From Ruminococcus sp. (GTDB lineage: Bacteria > Bacillota > Clostridia > Oscillospirales > Ruminococcaceae), in assembly GCA_017461395.1 (NCBI GenBank), contig JAFTYF010000015.1, forward strand, positions 1-59,814: a stretch of DNA of 59,814 nucleotides, in the 5' to 3' direction. Shown piece after piece: positions 27,636-35,468 of the stretch. Numbering within the stretch: the stretch's first letter is position 1; every line of letters starts with the position of its first letter. The position numbers and the translations under genes are program-made. A model generated the notes under the pieces. That model was not told the DNA's origin and ran no database searches. It was given only the letters and a program-made list of their open reading frames with translations.

Positions 27636-29855
27636 TTATGATTTCATTGAATTTTCACGGTATTCGACGGGTGTACAGCCGACGTTTGCCCTGAACTGGC
27701 GGACGAAGTAGTTATACGAAGAATATCCGCATCTTCTTGAAATTTCGGTAACAGTCAGCTGAGTTTCTTCAAGAAGTTTTCGTGCCATATCAATTCTGAA
27801 TTCAATCATTTCTTCGATTATACTCTTATTAAAAAAGTTCTTATAAATCTTTTGCAGATAGCTTTTGCTGAGATAGAGGCTGTCAGCAATTTCGCTTATT
27901 TTCCATGGATATGCAGGATCCTTTCGGATACTGCTTCTGAGGGCGCAGAGTTTTTCATACTGCGGATTTTCAAGATTTTCCGTATTATTGTAGCTGAACA
28001 CCTTGTTCACCATAGACTGATATACAGCTCCGCCGAAATTCACTTCCTCCGTGAGAGCAACGCTGTACAGCCCGACAGAAAAATCTATATTGAAGTTATT
28101 GTCGGAAAAACGGCTTTCCTCGACCTCGTTCCGGAAGAACTCAAATATTTCTCCGGCACGTTTCTTGTCGCGGGATATCACGCACAGGGTATTATTGTTC
28201 CACAAGCCGCATATTTCGCTGTCCCTGACGCATTTTTTCAAAAGATCGGCAAAAGAGCGCAGAATACTGCTGCATTTTTCCTCGCCGCTGCTGTAGTATA
28301 TCTTATTTATACCGGCAAGCTCAATGGTGATGATCGCCGCAGCATCATCGCTTCCGAAGAATTCTCGGTGACTAAGAAGCTCCTGTTCTATGCCGCCTCT
28401 GTTAAGAAGCTCTGTTGCACTATCGTAGAGCATTGACATATTGCTTTTAAGAATATTATTTGAAAGGATACCCTTGATACGGACTTGCTCCAGTGCTACA
28501 TTGACATAATTTATCCACTGAAGATACGGACTGCTGTACGACATTGGATTCTTTCCGAATGAAACTGCACTGTATCCGAAGAAGTTATCATTATAATGAA
28601 GCGGCGATATATAATAAGCTATGGGATATTTTCTGTCGCTGCTGTATTCCGGAAGTATCTCCGCTGAGCTGAAATATTCGTTTATTCCGTCGTATTCTCT
28701 GTTTATAACGCCCTTTGAGAGGATTATTTTCATCTCATCACCGCAGTGAAAGCTGAGCTTATCGTTGTATATTCCCATAGTGGATTCAATATAATTTTTC
28801 GTCAGGCATATCCTCATTCTGGAACGCTTGTATATAAGATATGTATAATTATCAAGCTTATCAGCAAAAACGGACAAGCTGTCGGTATTTGTTATATCGA
28901 AAAGCATATCGCCGTAAAGAAGATATGATTCCAGCTGGCTGTCAACCTTTTTGCGTCTTGTATCCTCACGCTGAATGTTGTCCGTTCCAGAACATCCGCA
29001 GCTTCCGCCGAGACATATAGAACCGTATTCATTCGGGATCATGCTGCATATCTTTCCGGTAATTATTCTGTAGAGCCGCCGGAACGCCTCTGCACCAAGC
29101 TGGAAATTAGGACGCCTGTAGGTCGTTATTGACGGAATATAGCTCCGTGCCTCCTCCGAGTTGTCATAGCCCGTCACAGCAATATCTTCGGGAACCTTTA
29201 TCCCTCCGGCAGCAAGAGCACTTACAAGCTCCATAGCCATGACATCGTTTCCGCATACAACAGCATCGGGACGTGCAATTTTACCGTCAATAATCTCTGC
29301 CGCAAGAGCTTTAGGGGATTCTTTCCAGAAATCTCCGTAACGACAGTATGATTTTTCAACAGGGATACCGTGAAGCTTCATGGAATTCCTGTAGCCTTTA
29401 AGACGTTCCTCAGAGACAAAAGCCCCCTTCGGACCAGTAAGGCAGTATATTTTTCTGTACCCATGAGCTTCAATAAGGTGATCGGTTATTTTTTCAAAGG
29501 CAGAGCAGTCGTCAATAGCAGTAGCTTCAAAATACCTGTGTCCGGAAGAATCCAGAAGCATTACCGGCTTTCCTGACATCAAAAGAAGATCGTCTATATA
29601 CTTTCGTATTTTTTCATCACTAAAAGTATTGCGTGCATAAAGAAATCCGCTGAATTTATCAGAAAACGCAAGATCACATATATATTTATCGGTATTTTTA
29701 TGAGATGTATCATAGAAGAAATTATGCATCGTGGTTATTATCGCAATATCGGTATTGCTTTTGAATGCCTGCGATATAATACCTCGCAGCAGTTCTTCCT
29801 GAAAAACATTATCACAGTCAGTAATTATCACGCCTGTCAGAAGCCGTTTTTTCAT
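27636..29855 (-). CDS. Hybrid transcription regulator: LacI/XylR-type sensor, degenerate GGDEF-like domain, AraC DNA-binding domain
   Basis: 739 residues. Residues about 1-290 are a sugar-binding-protein fold as in LacI/XylR sensors (VIITDCDNVFQEELLRGI, AVVCGNDVMAMELVSAL, VTGYDNSEEAR). A Cys-rich CLGGSCGCSG link follows. Residues about 470-625 resemble a GGDEF domain (DSATELLNRGGIEQEL, AAIITIELAGINKI), but the GGDEF motif is replaced by ICGLWNN, so no cyclase activity is expected. Residues about 640-735 are an AraC helix-turn-helix pair (ISEIADSLYLSKSYLQKIY, ISRRCGYSSYNYFVRQFRA). GGAGG precedes the start. It is divergent from the rhamnogalacturonan lyase and probably controls it in response to a pectin-derived sugar. 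Confidence 0.85.
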   Translation of the reverse strand: MKKRLLTGVIITDCDNVFQEELLRGIISQAFKSNTDIAIITTMHNFFYDTSHKNTDKYICDLAFSDKFSGFLYARNTFSDEKIRKYIDDLLLMSGKPVMLLDSSGHRYFEATAIDDCSAFEKITDHLIEAHGYRKIYCLTGPKGAFVSEERLKGYRNSMKLHGIPVEKSYCRYGDFWKESPKALAAEIIDGKIARPDAVVCGNDVMAMELVSALAAGGIKVPEDIAVTGYDNSEEARSYIPSITTYRRPNFQLGAEAFRRLYRIITGKICSMIPNEYGSICLGGSCGCSGTDNIQREDTRRKKVDSQLESYLLYGDMLFDITNTDSLSVFADKLDNYTYLIYKRSRMRICLTKNYIESTMGIYNDKLSFHCGDEMKIILSKGVINREYDGINEYFSSAEILPEYSSDRKYPIAYYISPLHYNDNFFGYSAVSFGKNPMSYSSPYLQWINYVNVALEQVRIKGILSNNILKSNMSMLYDSATELLNRGGIEQELLSHREFFGSDDAAAIITIELAGINKIYYSSGEEKCSSILRSFADLLKKCVRDSEICGLWNNNTLCVISRDKKRAGEIFEFFRNEVEESRFSDNNFNIDFSVGLYSVALTEEVNFGGAVYQSMVNKVFSYNNTENLENPQYEKLCALRSSIRKDPAYPWKISEIADSLYLSKSYLQKIYKNFFNKSIIEEMIEFRIDMARKLLEETQLTVTEISRRCGYSSYNYFVRQFRANVGCTPVEYRENSMKS

Positions 29856-29978
29856 AGTATCCTCCTTTCGCTTTCATCTGTATACTATTATATCATATTA
29901 CGCTGCTTTTTGCAAGACTATTTTACACATTTATTTATGATTTTGAAAATAATCTTCTCAAAATGATACAATATTGTA

Positions 29979-30007
29979 TTGTGAAATGCAAAAAAATTAT
30001 ATATAAT
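29979..30007 (+). promoter_or_regulatory. Promoter of the rhamnogalacturonan lyase gene
   Basis: TTGTGA (29979-29984), 17-base spacer, TATAAT (30002-30007). The expected start site is near 30014, leaving a 60-base leader that contains the palindrome at 30026-30055. Confidence 0.68.
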
Positions 30008-30025
30008 ATAAACATAGGCAATTCA

Positions 30026-30055
30026 ATAGATATTTTTAACCGGTTTAAAATCTAT
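30026..30055. promoter_or_regulatory. LacI-family-style operator palindrome in the lyase leader
   Basis: The core AACCGGTT (30038-30045) is a perfect palindrome. It sits inside TTTTTAACCGGTTTAAAA and outer arms ATAGAT and ATCTAT. A central CG flanked by AA and TT is the hallmark of LacI-type operators. It lies downstream of the promoter, where bound protein would block elongation. The divergent regulator has a LacI-like sensor but an AraC DNA-binding domain, so the protein that binds here may be encoded elsewhere. Confidence 0.5.
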
Positions 30056-30073
30056 CAATAAGGGGAATTACTT

Positions 30074-33000
30074 ATGAATAAAAAAATCAAAAAAATCACC
30101 GCATCAGCAGCAGCACTGCTTATCGGTTCATCAGCTATATCCATACCGGCAGAGACAACCCTCCCTCTCAATGTCTCTGCCGCACAGACAACAAACGTCC
30201 TCGAATATCTCGACAGAGGCGTGTCTGCAATCAATACTGGCTCGGGAATGCTGGTAAGCTGGCGTTTTCTTGCAAATGACGATGATAACGCTGTCTTTAA
30301 CCTCTATCGTGACGGCGAACTTATCTATACAAGCGAAAGCGGCAAGTCCACCTGCTATCTTGACAAAAACGGAAAGAATACATCTTCTTACCGTGTCGAT
30401 ACCCTCTCAGACGGAAAGGTAGTAAAATCGGACGACTGCCGTCTTATCTCAAACAACAGCTATTTCGATATCCCGCTCCAGCCTCCGACGGCTTCAGGAA
30501 TCACATACAGACCTAATGATATGTCAGTAGGCGACATAGACGGCGATGGTCAGTATGAGCTTTTCCTCAAATGGGATCCGAATAACTCTCAGGATAACTC
30601 AAAGGACGGAGTTACAGGCAATGTCTACATTGACTGCATAAGACTTGACGGAACAAGAGTATGGCGCATCGACCTCGGTAAGAATATCCGTGCCGGCGCA
30701 CATTACACTCAGTTCTATGTTGCAGACTTCGATCTGGACGGAATCGCAGAAATGACCTGCAAAACAGCCGACGGAACAGTTGACGGTACAGGAAAAGTTA
30801 TAGGCGACGCTTCCAAGGATTACCGCAACTCCAGCGGATATGTCCTCTCTGGTCCGGAATACTACACCCTCTTTGACGGAGCTACAGGCGCTGCTCTCGA
30901 TACTATTGATTACGAGCCTCAGCGTGGCGAAGTCTCAAAATGGGGCGATAACTACGGAAACCGTGTAGACCGTTTCTGGGGCTCTGTAATGTACGCTGAC
31001 GGCGTTCATCCCTGCGTTGTAACAGGACGTGGATACTATACACGAATGACAGCCGCCTGCTACGGCGTTGAAAACAAAAAGCTCGTTAAGAAGTGGTTCT
31101 TCGATACCGGAAACAACAGCTCTGCTGCCGGCTATGGCGACGGTAACCACAACAGTATGCCCGCTGACGTTGACGGCGACGGAAAACAGGAAATCCTCAC
31201 AGGCGCTACCTGTATCGACGACAACGGCAAGGCATTATGGTGCACAAATCTCGGCCACGGCGACGCCATGCATCTCAGCGATCTTGATCCTGCTAGATCA
31301 GGTCAGGAACTCTGGGTATGCCACGAAGAAAAAGGCTCTGGCTGGGGCGTAAGTCTTATAGAAGCCAAGACCGGCAAGATAATCTTCCACCAGGATGGTC
31401 CTAAGGATACAGGACGCTGCGGTGCCGGAAATATCACCGCTGAAAACGCCGGTTCAGAATACTGGGGTTCTTATACAGATGGTATTCTGAAATCAGACGG
31501 AAGCAAGCTTACAGGCACAAAGGTTGCTATGAACGCTCTCATCTACTGGGACGGTGACCTTGAACGTGAGCTTCTCGACGGTAAGGATAATGCTCCCGCT
31601 TCAATCACAAAAATGACTTCTCTTGACAACGTAAACACTCTCCTTACTACTGACGGATGTGCAACAAACAACTCAACAAAGGCTAACGCTTGTCTCTCAG
31701 CTGATATCTTCGGCGACTGGCGTGAAGAACTCATCGTGAGAAAATCCTCAAATGACGGCGTTAGAATCTACTGCTCACCTTACACAACTGACTACCGCAT
31801 CACAACTCTCATGCACGACGCTCAGTACCGTATGCAGGTTTCCTCTCAGAATACTGCATATAATCAGCCCCCTCACACAAGCTTCTTCCTCGGAACAGGA
31901 TATGACCTTCCCGCAAGACCTGAGGGTGTTGTGAATACAACAGGTATCGCTGCTCCTCCCAAAACAGGAACAGCCTTCAATACAGCTGAAAAATACCGCT
32001 TCAAGAACGTAAACAGCGGTCTTTACCTCGAAGTTGCCGGCGGAACAGCCGCAGCAGGAACTGATGTTATTCAGTCAGATTCAGGTCAGGGTTGGACTCT
32101 CGTTGACGCAGGCGGCGGATACTACAAAATTTACTCTGAGGTCGGCGACGGAAAAACATTTATGCTCGATCTCGATTACGGCAAGACTGATAACGGTACA
32201 AATATCGGTATCTACACTGACACTGACAGCGACGCTCAGTCTTTCAAGTTCGTTAAAAATGACGACGGAACCTACACTATCTGCACTAAGAATACAAGAG
32301 ATGCAAGCTGCGTAGGTATCAGCGCGGCTTCCAAAGACGACGGCACGACCGCTATTCAGTGGGAATGCAATGACAGTGCAGATCAGAAATGGATCGTTGA
32401 ACTTAAAATCGACGCTGTAGACGGCGATCTTATCAAGGGACTTATCGTTCAGGACACCGATAACCGCCCTGACTGGAAGATCGAAAAGAATATCGGCGTT
32501 GGAAGCCCAATCTACGGCGACCGTGATTTCACTTATACAGCTCTCCCCGACGAGCTTATCGGTTCGGAGGCTATCCTCACAGCCTGCGATTCCAAAAACG
32601 CTTCTGGTGATCTGGGTTATTTCTCTGCAGCAAAAAATATGACAGTATACGTTCTACTTGATACACGAGTTGAAGAAAATGATTCTGTACCTGCATGGCT
32701 TGACGGATGGACAAAAACTTCCATGACAGCACAGAGCAGCAACGATGTAACCTTCAACGTATATGAAAAGGACGTTAAAAGCGGTGATTCCGTTAATTTA
32801 GGCACTAACGGCATGACCGGATATGTTATCAATTATACTGTCATGGCTAAGGAAGAGGCTGCTCCCATTGTGACAACAACTACTACCGTTACAACTACTG
32901 TAACTACAACTACCACAGAACCTCAGCCCATGAAGCCTGATTACGGCGACGCTAACTGTGACGGAACAGTTGCACTTTCTGACGCTATACTTATTATGCA

Positions 33001-33175
33001 GGCTCTCGGTAATCCCGATTCATACGGCATAAACGGATCTGATAAATCACATATCACAGTACAGGGATTAATCAACGGTGATGTTTCCAATGTCGGTGAT
33101 AATCTTACCAATCTGGACGCTCTGGCTATCCAGAAATTCCTGCTAAAGCTCATACCTGAGCTTCCTGAAGCATAA
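30074..33175 (+). CDS. Dockerin-bearing rhamnogalacturonan lyase (PL11) with ricin-type carbohydrate-binding module
   Basis: 1033 residues, secreted. Signal peptide about 1-36 (MNKKIKKITASAAALLIGSS, cleavage near VSA-AQ). Residues about 40-620 are a PL11 beta-propeller (YLDRGVSAINTGSGMLVSWRF, DGDGQYELFLKWDP, DVDGDGKQEI), with many DxDxDG calcium loops. Residues about 640-785 are a ricin/CBM13 lectin (YRFKNVNSGLYLEVAGG). Residues about 787-935 form an extra beta module of a type often found after CBM13 in pectinases. Then comes a Thr-rich linker and a C-terminal type I dockerin (about 957-1030, GDANCDGTVALSDAILIMQ). It cuts the rhamnogalacturonan I backbone and is docked to a cellulosome scaffold. 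The second dockerin loop (GDVSNVGDNLTNLDAL) is irregular. Confidence 0.92.
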   Translation: MNKKIKKITASAAALLIGSSAISIPAETTLPLNVSAAQTTNVLEYLDRGVSAINTGSGMLVSWRFLANDDDNAVFNLYRDGELIYTSESGKSTCYLDKNGKNTSSYRVDTLSDGKVVKSDDCRLISNNSYFDIPLQPPTASGITYRPNDMSVGDIDGDGQYELFLKWDPNNSQDNSKDGVTGNVYIDCIRLDGTRVWRIDLGKNIRAGAHYTQFYVADFDLDGIAEMTCKTADGTVDGTGKVIGDASKDYRNSSGYVLSGPEYYTLFDGATGAALDTIDYEPQRGEVSKWGDNYGNRVDRFWGSVMYADGVHPCVVTGRGYYTRMTAACYGVENKKLVKKWFFDTGNNSSAAGYGDGNHNSMPADVDGDGKQEILTGATCIDDNGKALWCTNLGHGDAMHLSDLDPARSGQELWVCHEEKGSGWGVSLIEAKTGKIIFHQDGPKDTGRCGAGNITAENAGSEYWGSYTDGILKSDGSKLTGTKVAMNALIYWDGDLERELLDGKDNAPASITKMTSLDNVNTLLTTDGCATNNSTKANACLSADIFGDWREELIVRKSSNDGVRIYCSPYTTDYRITTLMHDAQYRMQVSSQNTAYNQPPHTSFFLGTGYDLPARPEGVVNTTGIAAPPKTGTAFNTAEKYRFKNVNSGLYLEVAGGTAAAGTDVIQSDSGQGWTLVDAGGGYYKIYSEVGDGKTFMLDLDYGKTDNGTNIGIYTDTDSDAQSFKFVKNDDGTYTICTKNTRDASCVGISAASKDDGTTAIQWECNDSADQKWIVELKIDAVDGDLIKGLIVQDTDNRPDWKIEKNIGVGSPIYGDRDFTYTALPDELIGSEAILTACDSKNASGDLGYFSAAKNMTVYVLLDTRVEENDSVPAWLDGWTKTSMTAQSSNDVTFNVYEKDVKSGDSVNLGTNGMTGYVINYTVMAKEEAAPIVTTTTTVTTTVTTTTTEPQPMKPDYGDANCDGTVALSDAILIMQALGNPDSYGINGSDKSHITVQGLINGDVSNVGDNLTNLDALAIQKFLLKLIPELPEA

Positions 33176-33198
33176 AAATGACAACTTCCTCTCCCCTA

Positions 33199-33226
33199 AA
33201 CGGACTCTTCGGAGTCCGTTTTTTAT
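33199..33226 (+). terminator. UUCG-loop terminator after the lyase gene
   Basis: AACGGACTC pairs with GAGTCCGTT around a TTCG tetraloop, followed by TTTT. A textbook intrinsic terminator. Confidence 0.93.
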
Positions 33227-33295
33227 CTGTTTTACGCATTCTTTTCTGAGTCGAAAAATTTTTTCAAAAAATTTCGATTTTTTTCAAAAAAGGGG

Positions 33296-33324
33296 TTGAC
33301 AAATCGTTTTTTATCTGCTATAAT
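33296..33324 (+). promoter_or_regulatory. Consensus promoter of the tRNA-Leu gene
   Basis: TTGACA (33296-33301), 17-base spacer, TATAAT (33319-33324): a perfect match. The tRNA begins 28 bases after the -10 box. Confidence 0.9.
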
Positions 33325-33352
33325 ATTAAAGCAGTCAGGAAATAGAATATAT

Positions 33353-33437
33353 GCGAGTGTGCTGGAATAGGCAGACAGGCACGTTTGAGGGGCGTGTGTC
33401 AACCGACGTATGGGTTCAAGTCCCATCACTCGCACCA
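33353..33437 (+). tRNA. tRNA-Leu (anticodon GAG)
   Basis: 85 bases with encoded CCA. The acceptor arms GCGAGTG (33353-33359) and CACTCGC (33427-33433) pair fully. The anticodon stem CACGT/GCGTG closes a 7-base loop TTGAGGG, giving anticodon GAG, which reads CUC and CUU. A long variable arm with a GTC/GAC stem marks it as class II. The T arm is ATGGG-TTCAAGT-CCCAT. It is a single-gene transcript with its own promoter and terminator. Confidence 0.95.
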
Positions 33438-33469
33438 AACTCCACGATTATCGTGGAGTTTTTTATTTT
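33438..33469 (+). terminator. Terminator of the tRNA-Leu gene
   Basis: AACTCCACGA pairs with TCGTGGAGTT around TTA, followed by TTTTATTTT. It starts directly after the CCA end. Confidence 0.92.
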
Positions 33470-33500
33470 ATCAGAATGTAATTATTAATATTCTTTATAT

Positions 33501-33529
33501 AAAAAGTGAGGACGACCATGTGGTCGTCC
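33501..33529 (-). terminator. Terminator of the tadA operon
   Basis: GGACGACCA (33510-33518) and TGGTCGTCC (33521-33529) form a 9-bp stem. On the minus strand it is followed by TCACTTTTT. It lies six bases beyond the tadA stop. Confidence 0.85.
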
Positions 33530-33534
33530 GATTT

Positions 33535-34011
33535 TCATTTCTGTATTTTTTTGTACTTCTTACCACGTTCTCTTAATTTCCGGAAGAAATCAGAGAGCAG
33601 ATCAGCACATTCCTGTTCCATTACTCCGCCGATAAGTTCCGGACGGTAATTATACGGCAGATCAAACATCCTCTGCACAGAAGCCGCAGAGCCGCTTTTC
33701 AGGTCATATGCCCCGAATATCACCTGATCTATCCGCGAATTTATTATCGCTCCGCAGCACATTGGACATGGTTCCAGCGTGACATACATTGCACAATCCG
33801 GCAATCGCCAGCCGCCTAGAGTCCGACAAGCCATATCTATAGCCATTATTTCCGCATGAGCAAGAGCATTTTTTGCGCACTCGCGCATATTTCTGCCTTC
33901 ACCGACGATCCTGCCGGTTTTCCGCTGAACGATCACAGCTCCGACCGGAACTTCTCCTTCATCGGCTGCCTCTTTCGCAAGCTCCAGAGCACGTTTCATA
34001 TATTCATCCAT
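33535..34011 (-). CDS. tadA: tRNA adenosine(34) deaminase
   Basis: 158 residues. It converts adenosine 34 to inosine in tRNA-Arg(ACG). The zinc site is His52-Ala-Glu54 (AHAEIMAID) with PCPMC at Cys82 and Cys85, the full cytidine-deaminase-superfamily signature with the catalytic Glu54. Length and the early motif EGEVPVGAVIV are typical of TadA. It ends just before a terminator and follows the CPBP-like gene by 12 bases, so the two probably share a transcript. Confidence 0.94.
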   Translation of the reverse strand: MDEYMKRALELAKEAADEGEVPVGAVIVQRKTGRIVGEGRNMRECAKNALAHAEIMAIDMACRTLGGWRLPDCAMYVTLEPCPMCCGAIINSRIDQVIFGAYDLKSGSAASVQRMFDLPYNYRPELIGGVMEQECADLLSDFFRKLRERGKKYKKIQK

Positions 34012-34023
34012 AATATTGATTCC

Positions 34024-35190
34024 TTAATACATCAGAGCGCTTATAGCCTGAACCACACACAGCATTGCAACTGCCGGAAAAGGAAATACTCTCACTGCAT
34101 ATGCGATCCGCTTAGACTGAGAAAATTCAGATTTATACGTCACCATATAGCGATTATTCTTTCTGCCGCCTACGATCATAACAAGCGCAGCAAGAATAAC
34201 TCCCAGCATAAACACGCATATCATAAACATATTTCGTGTTATTATCATATTTGCCGAAGTATCCACCTCAAGAATAACAAGGGCAAGCTGATACATTTTA
34301 TATACGATGCGGACAATTATCGCAGTAAATATAGTTCCGCTCCTGATCATTCCTATCGAAGAAACAATAGATATGAGCAAAGCTGCCGGCATTGCAAAAA
34401 AGTTTCCGGTAAGAAGTACTGACATTGCAGTCGTAACAGCAATTGCCGTCACATCTCCGAACTGCCGGAGTGCTGAGAAAATTCCGCCTCTGAAAAGGAG
34501 TTCAGTAAGGATAGAAAGAATCACAACGTCAAATATAGTGTAAACGACAAAATCCTTTTGAGTCCACACGGAAACGTCAGTTGCCGCACCTGCGAAGTAT
34601 GTATAGATATCCTTTGTTTCGCTGGAGTAAGCCTCCGGCAGACAAACGATAGTACAAAAGACCATAGCGAAGCCTATCGCTCCGATAATCTCAGCCGAAT
34701 CACGGACAGTATGCATTATTCCGGCTTTCATTGGCATTTTTATTCGTTTATGGAGATACATTACAGGCAAAAGGAGCGTCACAACAGCAAGAACTACAGT
34801 AATAGTCACGATTTCCGTGCTGCCTCCGTAAATTCCCGAACTGAAAAGGTTGGTGTGGATATCAACCCCGACCGCGTCAAGGAATATGACAGCAATCTTA
34901 CCAATAATATTACGGAGCACTATTACAATAAGCATAATTATTCCGGTTTCACGCATTATAGCGCCAAGAACTTTTTTTCCTTCTTCCGTCTGAGACAGTG
35001 TTTCAAAGCCACGACTCTCGTTAAAAATTTTTTCCTTGCTATTTTTCTCAAAATTGAACGCAAAGGGATTATCTTTATTTTTGCGCCAATCCTTGAAATG
35101 GCCGTTATAACCTGCCCCTTGTATAGCCGCGTCAAAATCATCTACAACGTTTATTATTACTTTTTCTTCAGAATCTGTCTGAGATGTCAT
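34024..35190 (-). CDS. CPBP-like (type II CAAX protease related) membrane protein, partly degenerate
   Basis: 388 residues: a soluble N-terminus of about 100 residues, then about eight membrane segments. The segment SILTELLFRGGIFSALRQFGD resembles CPBP/Abi motif 1 (normally EExxxR), but the first Glu is replaced by Thr, giving TELLFR. Catalysis is therefore doubtful. The start at 35190 has GGAGG seven bases upstream; an ATG at 35214 would add eight residues without an RBS. Encoded upstream of tadA. The function is unknown. Other possibilities include a non-catalytic bacteriocin-immunity-like membrane protein. Confidence 0.68.
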   Translation of the reverse strand: MTSQTDSEEKVIINVVDDFDAAIQGAGYNGHFKDWRKNKDNPFAFNFEKNSKEKIFNESRGFETLSQTEEGKKVLGAIMRETGIIMLIVIVLRNIIGKIAVIFLDAVGVDIHTNLFSSGIYGGSTEIVTITVVLAVVTLLLPVMYLHKRIKMPMKAGIMHTVRDSAEIIGAIGFAMVFCTIVCLPEAYSSETKDIYTYFAGAATDVSVWTQKDFVVYTIFDVVILSILTELLFRGGIFSALRQFGDVTAIAVTTAMSVLLTGNFFAMPAALLISIVSSIGMIRSGTIFTAIIVRIVYKMYQLALVILEVDTSANMIITRNMFMICVFMLGVILAALVMIVGGRKNNRYMVTYKSEFSQSKRIAYAVRVFPFPAVAMLCVVQAISALMY

Positions 35191-35368
35191 CAGATCACCT
35201 CCCGAATATCGCATAGAACAATTATTGCCATTCGCATTTAGTCATTTTAATATTACCACAAAAACCGTTTTTCTATGTTATTATTTTAAATCTATTTTCT
35301 TAACGATATGTTAATAGATTATTATATTTTTAAATTTATGCGATATTTATGTTTTCTTAAAAAAAAGC

Positions 35369-35438
35369 GTGACAAATCATTAAATATGGTGTATAATAGA
35401 AATAATAGGCAATATCGTACAATCTGTACGGTGCTGCC
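35369..35438 (+). promoter_or_regulatory. metG promoter and leader hairpin
   Basis: GTGACA (35369-35374), 17-base spacer and TATAAT (35392-35397) make the promoter. Right at the expected transcript start lies an extended stem: outer GGCA (35408-35411) with TGCC (35435-35438) and inner CGTAC with GTACG around AATCT. The leader is too short for a T-box. Bases 35191-35368 are AT-rich with nothing else recognised. Confidence 0.65.
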
Positions 35439-35468
35439 AAGGATTATCTGAAGATTGGAGAGATCATC

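Noticed and set aside
29979-30055. A catabolite-repression (cre) site for CcpA
   Set aside because: The palindrome has the CG core but not the flanking TG and CA spacing of a cre site, so only a general LacI-type operator is claimed.
32862-32930. Thr-codon repeats in the lyase linker as a possible tandem DNA repeat element
   Set aside because: The repeats are in frame and encode the usual Thr-rich linker between a module and the dockerin.
35398-35468. A T-box riboswitch before metG
   Set aside because: The leader is only about 60 bases, with no specifier loop, no conserved T-box sequence and no terminator.
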